Source: Pseudomonas putida (GTDB lineage: Bacteria > Pseudomonadota > Gammaproteobacteria > Pseudomonadales > Pseudomonadaceae). From it: DNA of 64,000 nucleotides. Shown one piece after another: positions 1-9,219 of this stretch. Each line of letters begins with the position of its first letter. Position 1 is the first letter of the stretch. The notes under the pieces were generated by a model. The model saw nothing but the letters and a program-made list of their open reading frames with translations. It searched no databases and was not told the origin of the DNA. A program made the translations under genes and the position numbers. The stretch is taken from NCBI GenBank assembly GCA_041071465.1, contig CP163498.1, positions 2,136,001-2,200,000 of the forward strand, written 5' to 3'.

Positions 1-17
1 ATCCTGGAGTTGAACCC

Positions 18-1418
<1,401 letters not shown>

Positions 1419-1619
1419 CCGCAGCTGTTCGCAGCAGTGGCCATTCAAGATCAGGATGCAAGCGGCCAGGTTAACGTAGCCATTGATTGTGAATGACGAT
1501 CCTGATCGTATGCCTGGGTGCGCTGTTTCCTCGAAAAGGTCGCGGAAAGCTATGCAGCTATGGTCTAGCTGGCCTGCTCTATTCGGTGTTTGCGACATCT
1601 CTTTTCGTACAGAGCCTAG

Positions 1620-1750
1620 CCCCTGTCTGAAAAGCCTTGATTCTCGGTGATGCTCCTTTGAAAACCGCCCAGGAATGCTCATTTACTCCAGTAAACTGCG
1701 CTTCCTCGGCGGTTTCGCCTTGCCTGACCATCTTCTCAGACTCTTCAAAA
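1620..1750. repeat. MITE-like palindromic insertion with 9-bp flanking direct repeats
   Basis: AGAGCCTAG occurs at 1611-1619 and again at 1751-1759, bracketing 131 bp. The core, 1661-1715, is a long imperfect inverted repeat: AAACCGCC...AGGAA..GC..TTTACT on one side, with its complement AGTAAA..GC..TTCCT.GGCGGTTT on the other. The outer parts (CTGTCTGAAAAG near 1623, CTCAGACTCTTCAAAA near 1735) are also partly complementary. There is no coding capacity. Most likely a non-autonomous mobile element; a complex bidirectional terminator is the alternative. Confidence 0.5.
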
Positions 1751-1801
1751 AGAGCCTAGAACCCTCATTACTCACAAAAATCTGCTTTGTTTTTTTTCGC
1801 C

Positions 1802-3025
1802 TCAATTGCACATTCTCTTGTCTAATTTCCCCTGTTTTCTGTTGAAAGTAGTAAATAGCACAATGACAGATACTATTGCTAAAGTTCCCCAACCATAAGC
1901 ATAGGTACCAAGGCTATCCCGTGATAAGCCAATAATCGGGGGAATCAATACAACGGAGAGCTGATTAGCTGTCATGGCCATTCCCAGCGCAAAACCCTTG
2001 CGATCAGCAGGAGCAGTTTCTGCAATGTAAGCTACCCATGGACCGTACCATCCGTATGCAAAAAAACCAGTGAACGCCATAAAAACACTTAGCATTAACA
2101 AATTTTTTGTATTCAAAAAGGGTAACAGCATCAATATGGCCGCTACCGCACCGAGACAAGTCATCACGGGGTAGTACCTTCCTGACTCACAATGATCACT
2201 CCAAGCCGCTAGGACAACCCTTCCGACTATGCCTGCCCCTAGCACCACGAAGAACATCATCGTCGCAGTAGATCTATCAAGCCCAACTGAGGTATAAAGA
2301 TACAAAACTAAGAAGACTGAAATGGCATACTGTGAGGCAGTGAGACTAGCACCGGACACCATGATTTTTCTCATGGCAGGTTCGGTTACCATAGACAGTC
2401 GGGACACAGCCGCCAATTTTAGATTGATTTTTTTTCTTTCGATGCCCTGACTTATCTCAGGTTTTTTATACAGCAAAACAAATAAGATGGCACCAAACAA
2501 CGCTACAAGTCCGCCCACCAAAAAAGCTGTTTGAACAGAGTATTGGCTGGCAAAAAATGGAAGTAGTAACGCGGCCATGGCGCCGCCCAGGGGTAATCCA
2601 GCTTGTCGAATACCCATTGCAAAACCTAGCTGACTACCTTGAAACCAATTAGATACAGACTTGCTTCCTCCGGGCTGAGCCGTGCTGTATCCAAAACCTA
2701 ATAGTACTAGGATCATAAGCAATTCAGTGTAAGAATTTGCCAGCGCCGCGCAGCACAATGAAACGCCAACGATTACTGTTCCTACACCAACAACAAATCG
2801 CTCACTGTACCTATCCAATAGCTCGCCAGCAATCAATAGACCAAAAAGCGGAATCAACTGTGCTGCCGAAACCAATGTGCCGATCTGCCAATTACTGAGG
2901 CCCATCTCGGACTGAACATTTAACGCGATAGCCCCAAAGCCTTGAACGAAAAAACAAGCGCTAGCTTGTGCAAAAGTAGCCACAGCTAAAATTACCCAAC
3001 GATAATTCTTATTTGGAAAATTCAT
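1802..3025 (-). CDS. MFS transporter, oxalate/formate-antiporter-like
   Basis: A 407-residue inner-membrane protein with about 12 hydrophobic segments and a short positively charged loop near the middle (LLYKKPEISQGIERKK). The N-terminus (NYRWVILAVATFAQASACFFVQGFGAIALNVQSEMG) and the PGGSKSVSNWF segment resemble the OFA/monocarboxylate branch of the major facilitator superfamily. The substrate cannot be read from sequence. It is the last gene of an AT-rich minus-strand cluster after a racemase and an amino-acid hydroxylase, so export or import of a small carboxylate or amino acid made by those enzymes is a reasonable inference. Confidence 0.82.
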   Translation of the reverse strand: MNFPNKNYRWVILAVATFAQASACFFVQGFGAIALNVQSEMGLSNWQIGTLVSAAQLIPLFGLLIAGELLDRYSERFVVGVGTVIVGVSLCCAALANSYTELLMILVLLGFGYSTAQPGGSKSVSNWFQGSQLGFAMGIRQAGLPLGGAMAALLLPFFASQYSVQTAFLVGGLVALFGAILFVLLYKKPEISQGIERKKINLKLAAVSRLSMVTEPAMRKIMVSGASLTASQYAISVFLVLYLYTSVGLDRSTATMMFFVVLGAGIVGRVVLAAWSDHCESGRYYPVMTCLGAVAAILMLLPFLNTKNLLMLSVFMAFTGFFAYGWYGPWVAYIAETAPADRKGFALGMAMTANQLSVVLIPPIIGLSRDSLGTYAYGWGTLAIVSVIVLFTTFNRKQGKLDKRMCN

Positions 3026-3151
3026 GCGTCAAATCCCCCACTTCTAAAAACCTGACACTAAGACGTTGCGTTGACATTTGAAGTTCTCTGCCTGCACCAA
3101 TGAAATTTCCAGTTTCTAACAACGTATGTTAGTTGACTGACCAACCAACTA

Positions 3152-3964
3152 TCAAAAATTAGCGGTCAAGGTTTTGATGTCTGTGCAGAAGCCATTTTTC
3201 GAAAACACCTTGCGATAGCCAATAATATCTTGCTTACTTGTAAAGATAACAGCTTTTAAAGGCTGGCTAATGGAAGCGTGCTTTTTTTTCACTGTAGATG
3301 CGACCCGCAGAGCAACTTTTTTTGCAGGGTCGAGCCAATTCTGAACGGATGGGAATATCCCTTCCAAGTCTTTAATTACATGAGGGAAGTGAGTGCAACC
3401 AAGGATAACTGTGTCAATTGAAAATCGCTGTTTTGTAGTGAGATGGTCATCCACAAGCTTAGTGAAACTAGCAAAACTTGCTTCCTGCCCTGCCAATCGG
3501 GCTTCAGACAGTGCTACCAACGGCTGCGCCGCTATTGGCCATATATTGGGCCGATTTCTTGTTATGGCCATCGCGCGGCGAATATACCTACTCTTAACCG
3601 TGCCGGGAGTGGCAAGTAATACGATATTTTTTTGGTCGGAAATTTCAACAGCTTCCTCTAGGGGGGGCGTTATTAAGAAACAGTGCTGAACACATGAGTC
3701 TAGACCATAGTCCTTCATAGCGACGGAAGCGGTATTACACGCTACAACGATAGCTAACGGCCTAATTTGTGTATAGAGCTGATCAATTAAATGCTGTACC
3801 CTTTGAGAAATTTCAGCCCCGGACTTGCTACCGTACGGGAACCATTCATTATCTACCACATAGAGTATACTTGCCTCAGGAAGTAGAAGTTCCAGTTGCC
3901 GGGACAGTGTCAGCCCCCTACGCCAGAATCCAATACTACAATTGGCCGCTTCGCACTCAACCAT
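3152..3964 (-). CDS. Asp/Glu-racemase family protein, N-terminus frameshifted
   Basis: The readable frame gives 270 residues with both catalytic cysteine motifs of glutamate/aspartate racemases (VVACNTASVA and GCTHFPH) and the family segment FPYGSKS. The expected first motif, DSGVGG, is absent from this frame, where FWRRG is read instead. In the next frame the bases just inside the 5' end read IVVLDSGVGG and then hit TGA. Adding one G to the GGGGG run near 3912-3916 restores a continuous LDSGVGGLTLSRQL. The original start was then probably TTG at 3964-3962 or slightly upstream. The gene is either inactive, switched by a G tract, or affected by a sequencing error. Amino-acid racemisation is a family inference; it is probably not the cell's essential MurI, being in an AT-rich accessory cluster. 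Confidence 0.72.
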   Translation of the reverse strand: MVECEAANCSIGFWRRGLTLSRQLELLLPEASILYVVDNEWFPYGSKSGAEISQRVQHLIDQLYTQIRPLAIVVACNTASVAMKDYGLDSCVQHCFLITPPLEEAVEISDQKNIVLLATPGTVKSRYIRRAMAITRNRPNIWPIAAQPLVALSEARLAGQEASFASFTKLVDDHLTTKQRFSIDTVILGCTHFPHVIKDLEGIFPSVQNWLDPAKKVALRVASTVKKKHASISQPLKAVIFTSKQDIIGYRKVFSKNGFCTDIKTLTANF

Positions 3965-4052
3965 TGACTGCTATATAGTTTATTTTCGTCATCCAGCCAA
4001 AAGCTGAAGGCAATCGCCAGTGAACTATTGAGGATATGCATCGGCCTTCACC

Positions 4053-4937
4053 CTATGCATTGATAGCGCGAGTATCTACCGAGTCCCGCATTTCTCGGGA
4101 CTTCCTCAGGCTTGATGCGAATACAACCCGAGATAGCCAACGGGCGCCACCACCGTAATTAGCATTGAACGAATCACGTGCATGTACACACCGGTAGTTA
4201 TCGATGAAGACACAATCCGCTTGCTCAAGTATGAGTGTCACGCGATTTTCTGAAAAGTGATTTAAGAGTTTTTCCAACGCTTGACGTTCGATGCCTTCAT
4301 ATTCCCCGACATCCAAAGTGGCTGCATTAATTTTTACATAGGGTGCGTCTCTATGGCCAAATAGAATTGTCTGGGCGTTTTCTTCGACCACGTCAGATGT
4401 GTTGTGTATTGGGTTGTGAGAAATTCTAAACCTCGACTCAAATAGCACATTTATTTCTTCCTCGCTAAGCTTGATGCCATCAATGCTAGAAAGAACTGTC
4501 GCTGCACGTTCATCATTACGCATGCACACGAGCCCTAAGTACTCTGGTCGAGCAGGGTGAAATGCATCTTCTACATGGAATCCAAAATCGAGAACAGACC
4601 CAGAACTTGAATTGGCAATGCATCCATACCCTTTAAACGGTATAATATTGTTATACAGGCTACCCCCGCGCTGCGAAGTGAATCCGATACCTTCGCCCAG
4701 TAATGACCCGTATAGGCCATGCAAGATTTTTGCGTCACTCAAACAATAGTCTTCTTCTAATTCAATATACCCTTTTGGCGTTGCCCCTGCACCATGTCGA
4801 AGAACGGGATTCCCGGAAACTAGAAGAGCCGCAAATTCTTCTTTTCGTTTGAAGTCGTAGAATACTTTACGAATGCTTCGTGGCAATTCTTGGGCATACA
4901 GAACTGCTTTTTCCATAAAGCTGTACTGATTTGTCAT
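4053..4937 (-). CDS. TauD-superfamily Fe(II)/2-oxoglutarate amino-acid hydroxylase
   Basis: This 294-residue protein resembles the clavaminate-synthase/VioC/AsnO branch, which hydroxylates the beta carbon of free amino acids such as arginine or asparagine. Support: an HxE iron-binding pair in DFGFHVEDAFHPARPEY, in place of the usual HxD, and the C-terminal NYRCVHARDSFNANYGGGARWLSRV block, which supplies the distal His and the Arg that binds 2-oxoglutarate. The exact substrate is not predictable. The ATG overlaps the stop of a 30-codon ORF upstream, so the two are translationally coupled. It is followed by the racemase and MFS genes on the same strand, suggesting a small pathway for a modified amino acid. 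Confidence 0.8.
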   Translation of the reverse strand: MTNQYSFMEKAVLYAQELPRSIRKVFYDFKRKEEFAALLVSGNPVLRHGAGATPKGYIELEEDYCLSDAKILHGLYGSLLGEGIGFTSQRGGSLYNNIIPFKGYGCIANSSSGSVLDFGFHVEDAFHPARPEYLGLVCMRNDERAATVLSSIDGIKLSEEEINVLFESRFRISHNPIHNTSDVVEENAQTILFGHRDAPYVKINAATLDVGEYEGIERQALEKLLNHFSENRVTLILEQADCVFIDNYRCVHARDSFNANYGGGARWLSRVVFASSLRKSREMRDSVDTRAINA

Positions 4938-5026
4938 TCCGGCTCTTTAATAACCTCATCCAACAAACCCCGAACTTGCAGTTTTTCATAATGGGTAAGA
5001 ACAAGCTTCTTTACTTCAGTCACCAC
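4934..5026 (-). CDS. Possible 30-aa leader or partner peptide
   Basis: A short frame starts at tandem GTG codons (5026 or 5023) and ends with TGA inside the ATGA overlap with the hydroxylase gene. The peptide is VVTEVKKLVLTHYEKLQVRG followed by LLDEVIKEPE: charged, helical in character, without cysteine. AAGGGG lies about a dozen bases upstream. The overlap and uninterrupted frame are the only evidence. It may be a coupling ORF, a leader, or the remains of a longer gene. Confidence 0.35.
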   Translation of the reverse strand: MVTEVKKLVLTHYEKLQVRGLLDEVIKEPE

Positions 5027-5324
5027 AATATGTTACCCCTTCGTATCTGTGATCAAACCTGTCGAAACCTATCTTAGGCACTGGTCGAAATTTAAGACTC
5101 CACGTCCTTCGATTGACCGTAGACTTGGAAATTGGCAACCTTTTCTGTCTTATATTTAATGTCGAAAAATATCCAATCACGGTTGTTGTGATGTAAGAAT
5201 TACGATAAGGAAATTTGCTGGGCATGGTCAATATTCAAAGACGTAGGGTATTTCTTATTCTTTTGTGCGAAAAATAAAATCGCGGATTTTGAAAGCATTG
5301 AAAGCTATAATTTTGCGGAACAAA

Positions 5325-5356
5325 AAATGCACCCCATCGAAAGATGCGGTGCATTT
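5325..5356. terminator. Strong hairpin, bidirectional terminator-like
   Basis: AAATGCACC (5325-5333) pairs with GGTGCATTT (5348-5356), with further ATC/GAT pairing and a GAAA loop. There is an A run on the left and a T-rich right side. It lies upstream of the hydroxylase cluster. Confidence 0.55.
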
Positions 5357-5699
5357 AAATGAGAATAGGGGCAAGTAGCTTGGTCCAGAACGTACACGTT
5401 GAAACGTATGACGCTGCGAACTCTACAAAATGCTTCAGCGGGGTAGTAATTGGGTTTCCGGAATTTCGTACAAAACCTAGAATATCTTCAAAACTCTCGC
5501 AGACCTCAGAATATCTAAGTCAGAGTCGTGGAACTGTAAGTAAAGGTTTCGTTCAACATCCGAAAGGGGCATTTCATCAGGTTGGATTCGCAACAGCACG
5601 GGTTGCGGGTCCCTGAAGAGCAGAAAAGGTAAGGGGCGAAGCTTCAGACGAAGGGCCGGAAGCCTCGCAGGAGACGATGAGATGGACCTCACCGGCTCC
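5357..5699. other. Non-coding left flank of the Tn7-like element
   Basis: No frame here resembles a protein. The stretch leads into a 29-bp repeat (5700-5728) that ends exactly at the transposon's target duplication. It should be part of the ancestral region downstream of glmS, or older insertion debris. Confidence 0.4.
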
Positions 5700-5728
5700 T
5701 GCGACAGCTTTAATTCTCTAAACCCAAT
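5700..5728 (+). repeat. 29-bp repeat, outer copy, abutting the transposon
   Basis: This sequence, with core TTTAATTCTCTAAA, matches 16151-16179 inside the transposon at 26 of 29 positions in the same orientation. It ends at the base before the TTTGA target duplication, so it represents chromosomal sequence just beyond attTn7. Confidence 0.6.
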
Positions 5729-5733
5729 TTTGA
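5729..5733. repeat. Target-site duplication TTTGA, left copy
   Basis: TTTGA directly precedes the TGT terminus at 5734. The same five bases follow the ACA terminus at 43963-43967. A 5-bp duplication is the Tn7 hallmark. Confidence 0.9.
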
Positions 5734-5901
5734 TGTTACGGATTAATAAACTTTGTCACAAAAGCTCTTGGATTCCGCGGCCGAGCGGGGGCGCTGATCC
5801 TGGAGAAGAGAGAATAAAGGTTGTCACAAAGCATAATCTTTCAAAAATTCTTGGGCTTTTCCGTTTAATAAAGGTCGTCACAACAGTAAAGGTTGTCACA
5901 G
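5734..5901. repeat. Left end: TGT terminus and four TnsB-type sites
   Basis: Sites match AAAGGTTGTCACAA at 5748-5761 (variant AAACTTTGTCACAA), 5816-5829 (perfect), 5870-5883 (AAAGGTCGTCACAA) and 5888-5901 (AAAGGTTGTCACAG). All point the same way, with the first about 14 bp from the terminus, mirroring the right end. Binding by TnsB is inferred from Tn7. Confidence 0.88.
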
Positions 5902-6203
5902 CAAAGGTTCAGCCAAAGAAAAATCACAAGGATATATCGTGCAAAAACCCCGGAAAAATTATGATGGTATCTTTGTACACAGAGGTAATCGGTACGAGCT
6001 TCTCCTGTTCACAGGTACTAAGTCTGTCTCATGCCCCCTCTTCACTCTGCCAGCACACAGTCCTAGATCGGGCCTTACAGTCCGGTTGGAAGCGATTCTC
6101 GGCTGCGCGGCGAAACAAGCAAAGGGCCAGTACAGCGAGCTCATGACGCAGCCCCACCGATACGTCATCAGAAGAAATTTCCATTGCCCGGCAAGCTGAG
6201 TTC
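5902..6203. other. Non-coding stretch between left end and ChrB-domain gene
   Basis: Nothing convincing is encoded. A minus-strand frame at 6029-6184 could give a 50-residue protein beginning MEISSDDVSVGLRHELAVLA, but it has no recognisable domain and no good ribosome site. Confidence 0.35.
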
Positions 6204-6269
6204 TTACATCTGCGGTGGCCTGGTGTGCGTTTCACCGTGGCAGTCACGGCACCATGCAAAGAGGGCGTC

Positions 6270-6656
6270 TTACAGAATCCGGCCATGTTTGAGCATTTCG
6301 TGGTCATCCGTGTAGCAGCGAAACAGCCCCAAAGAAATGGCGTAAAGCCCCGCCGACTGGGGCGTGAGATCCAGCCTGGACGTGTCCGCGCCACGGACGA
6401 TTTCGGCGAGCTTGGCCAGAGTGGGATCATCGAGCTGGTACTTCTTGAGGAAGGCGTCGAAGCTGCTTAACGGCCCGACATGGCTCAGGTCTACCCCTAG
6501 AATGTCATAGAGCGTGGCACCTTCATCACTTGCCACGCGCAAGACCTCGCTGCTGGGGACGTAGCGGAAAACCGGGACTGTATCGATGAAGCGCTGGATG
6601 AGCCAAGGACAGGCGATCCGATCGATCTTTGGACGTTCACGCGTTACCCATTTCAT
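6270..6656 (-). CDS. Single-domain ChrB C-terminal-like protein with early stop
   Basis: A ChrB C-terminal domain (chromate-resistance exported-protein family) opening MKWVTRERPKIDRIACPWLI and containing the conserved IVRGADTSRLDL and DDHEMLKHG segments. GGTGGGG precedes the ATG at 6656. An upstream ATG at 6689 would add 11 residues. The frame stops with TAA at 6272-6270, where relatives have a tyrosine codon. Without that stop it would continue DALFAWCRDC and end at 6204. Either the last about 22 residues were lost by one substitution, or the base is an error. It lies in the chr block after chrA. Confidence 0.7.
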   Translation of the reverse strand: MKWVTRERPKIDRIACPWLIQRFIDTVPVFRYVPSSEVLRVASDEGATLYDILGVDLSHVGPLSSFDAFLKKYQLDDPTLAKLAEIVRGADTSRLDLTPQSAGLYAISLGLFRCYTDDHEMLKHGRIL

Positions 6657-6725
6657 TGGACACCCCACCGCCGGCAGGCGATGGGTCATGAAACACCGGC
6701 CGATGATGTCGGCCGGCAGTTGGTT

Positions 6726-8095
6726 TCAACCACGCAACATGTGGACTGCCAGGCCTGCCAGGGCGCAAGCGAATAGAACCTGAATGACACCCCGCTTAAA
6801 GCGGAATAGGGCAATTGCTGCAGCAACCGCTATCATCGCTGAAGGCCAGTCAAACGCCCCACTGAAGCCTTTTGGCCAAAGTACGTGGTAGCCGAAGAAC
6901 ATGGCGAGGTTCAGGATCACCCCCACCACAGCCGCGGTGATGCCTGTCAGCGGTGCAGTGAATTTCATCTCGTTGTGAGTCGACTCCACCACTGGGCCAC
7001 CGGCAAGGATGAAGATGAAGGAAGGCAGGAAGGTGAACCAGGTCACGAGGCTCGCCGCGACTGCACCGGCAAGGAACGGGTGCTCCGCACCGAACATCGG
7101 ATGCACGTACCCACCGATGAATCCGACGAAGGCAACCACCATGATCAGTGGCCCTGGCGTGGTTTCCCCAAAGCGAGGCCATCGATCATTTGGGTTGGCG
7201 TCAGCCACCCGTAATGACCGACAGCGCCCTGGTAGACATAAGGCAGCACCGCGTACGCCCCGCCAAACGTCATCAGTGCAGCCTTGGTGAAGAACCAGCC
7301 CATCTGCGTCAGGCTGCCGTCCCAGCCAAACGACAGCGTTAGCAACCCCATGGGCAGCACCCACAGCGCTCCACCGACCAGCAGCAGGTGTACCAGATGT
7401 CCCCAGCTGAAACGGGCATGCTCAGGGGTTGGGGTGTCGTCATCGATCAGCGCCGGACCGAAGCTGTTCTTCGCGGCCCCATGACCGCCGCCGATCACGA
7501 ACTTGCCGGGTGCGAAGCGGCCCCCCACATAGCCGATGATGGCGGCCACCAGCACGATCAGCGGGAACGGCACGTTGAGGGCGAAGATAGCGACGAACGA
7601 GGCGCCGGCCATAGCCCACAGCCAGCCGTTCTTGAGGGCTCGTGAACCAATCCGGTGTGCAGCGTGGACGACAATGGCGGTGACCGCCGGCTTGATGCCA
7701 TAGAAAATGCCCGCGACTACCGGCACCTCGCCAAAGGCGACATAGACCCAGGACAAACCGATCAGGATGAACAGTGAAGGCAGCACGAACAATGCGCCGG
7801 CAATTACCCCACCCCAGCTGCGGTGCATGAGCCAACCGATATACGTTGCGAGCTGCTGAGCCTCGGGGCCGGGCAGCAACATGCAGTAGTTCAGCGCGTG
7901 TAGAAACCGTTTCTCGCTGATCCACCCCCTACGCTCGACCAACTCCTGATGCATGACTGAGATCTGTCCGGCAGGCCCGCCAAAGCTGATGAAGCCTAAC
8001 TTGAGCCAGAACAGGAAGGCTTCATACAGACCGATCGGCTGCTGAGACGCTTGCGATGGCGGCTGTTCACTTACTGCGGAGGTGGTATCAACCAT
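6726..8095 (-). pseudogene. chrA: Chromate transporter ChrA, frameshifted
   Basis: ChrA is an inner-membrane chromate efflux protein of two homologous CHR halves, about 400-450 residues long. Here 8095-7145 encodes the N-terminal 316 residues (FGGPAGQISVMHQELVERRGWI is the family signature). The frame is then lost at MIDGLALGKP, while another frame continues GETTPGPLIMVVAFVGFIGGYVHP to 6726. One extra G in the GGGG run near 7163-7170 would restore the conserved LALGETTPGP. Transcription is from chrB, whose stop overlaps the start. Either a recent pseudogene or a homopolymer sequencing error. Confidence 0.85.
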
Positions 8096-9029
8096 TTTGG
8101 GCTTCCTCGCTTGCGAAAGCCGTCAGCAGGCCATCGAAGATGCCTCCTGCGACCATTGTCAGTTGATCGTCATCGCCAATGCTCTCTCTCAATCCGGCGA
8201 GGACACGCTCGATACCGGGTGCTTCGGAAGGTTGTACGCCTCCCACATCCAGGTAGTGGATGACACCCGCCAGGCGTGCCAGGCCTGGCTGCTGAAAGGC
8301 GAAGCTCTCGATGAGGGTTTCGAAGGAAACCCGCTGGCCAACGTGGCTGAATCGGGCCCCATCAAAATCAAAGCCGAGCGCATCGCTTGGGCAGTCGCTG
8401 GGACTGTCCAACCAAATGAATTGGGCATCGGCATCAACGAAGCGACGGATCAGCCAGGCACAGGCCAACCGGTCTACCCAAGGACGTTTTCGCGTTGCCC
8501 ATCGGCGACCTTGGTATTCGCTGCGCTCCAGCTGGTTGATCGCCTCATCGTGCGCACTCGGCTCATCAGAAGACAGAGCGCGGCTAATCGCGGTCTCAAG
8601 CTCCTGCAGGGCCGCGTCGGCTTGGGTCTTGAGTACACCTGGGAAGAAATCGATCGCTGCCAACTGGCCGAAGGCCTTCCTGAGCTTGCGCACCTGTCGG
8701 GCTGTCAGCAACGCATTATCCGGGGATAGGTCAGCTCGGCAGCCTGCAATTTCTTCCATCAGCTTGGCGTATTCATCGCTTCTGTCGAATAGCCCGCTGA
8801 AGCGCTCCTCGCGTTCTGGCAACGACAGCAGAAATGCCGTGCCGTTGATGGCTAGCACATCTCGCTCCACGGCTTCGAACGTTTCGCGGCCCGCGCTTTG
8901 TTCCGGCAGCAAGTACACACCATCGCGTAGCACGGCGGCGCCAGAGGCCTTCAGCGTTCTCCAGGCGCGCATTCGTTCGGTGGCGTTTGCTGTCGGCAGT
9001 CCCAAAATCAATAGCGACCAGCTAATCAT
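8088..9029 (-). CDS. chrB: ChrB chromate-resistance regulator
   Basis: 313 residues with an N-terminal ChrB domain (SWSLLILGLPTANATERMRAWRTLKASGAAVLRDGVYLLP) and a C-terminal ChrB domain (RRWATRKRPWVDRLACAWLIRRFVD...). ChrB proteins are chromate-responsive regulators of chr operons in other proteobacteria. The stop codon region overlaps the chrA start, so the pair is co-translated. A short AT-rich gap to the divergent nreB probably contains both promoters. Confidence 0.9.
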   Translation of the reverse strand: MISWSLLILGLPTANATERMRAWRTLKASGAAVLRDGVYLLPEQSAGRETFEAVERDVLAINGTAFLLSLPEREERFSGLFDRSDEYAKLMEEIAGCRADLSPDNALLTARQVRKLRKAFGQLAAIDFFPGVLKTQADAALQELETAISRALSSDEPSAHDEAINQLERSEYQGRRWATRKRPWVDRLACAWLIRRFVDADAQFIWLDSPSDCPSDALGFDFDGARFSHVGQRVSFETLIESFAFQQPGLARLAGVIHYLDVGGVQPSEAPGIERVLAGLRESIGDDDQLTMVAGGIFDGLLTAFASEEAQNG

Positions 9030-9136
9030 GTAGAAAACTCAACATAAAATGTATCTTTTCCTACATTAAGCCAGTTTCGTCCAAATGCAACGGGTATTCA
9101 TCGAGCGTGTCGAGCCGTATGGAATCGCGTTGACCA

Positions 9137-9155
9137 TATCCCCCTGGGGGGGATA
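9137..9155. promoter_or_regulatory. CsoR/RcnR-type operator upstream of nreB
   Basis: The palindrome TATCCCCCTGGGGGGGATA resembles RcnR-type operators (G/C tract flanked by TA-rich half sites). It lies about 65 bp before the nreB start and differs by one base from 14248-14266. Confidence 0.7.
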
Positions 9156-9219
9156 CGCTGTTGTCGATCTGATGAAGTTCAGGCGATAGAGATCGCCTCC
9201 AGCCGTGCACGGAGGTGCC

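Noticed and set aside
5016..5231. 71-codon minus-strand frame in AT-rich DNA
   Set aside because: No domain, no good ribosome site, and it overlaps the more plausible 30-codon coupled ORF.
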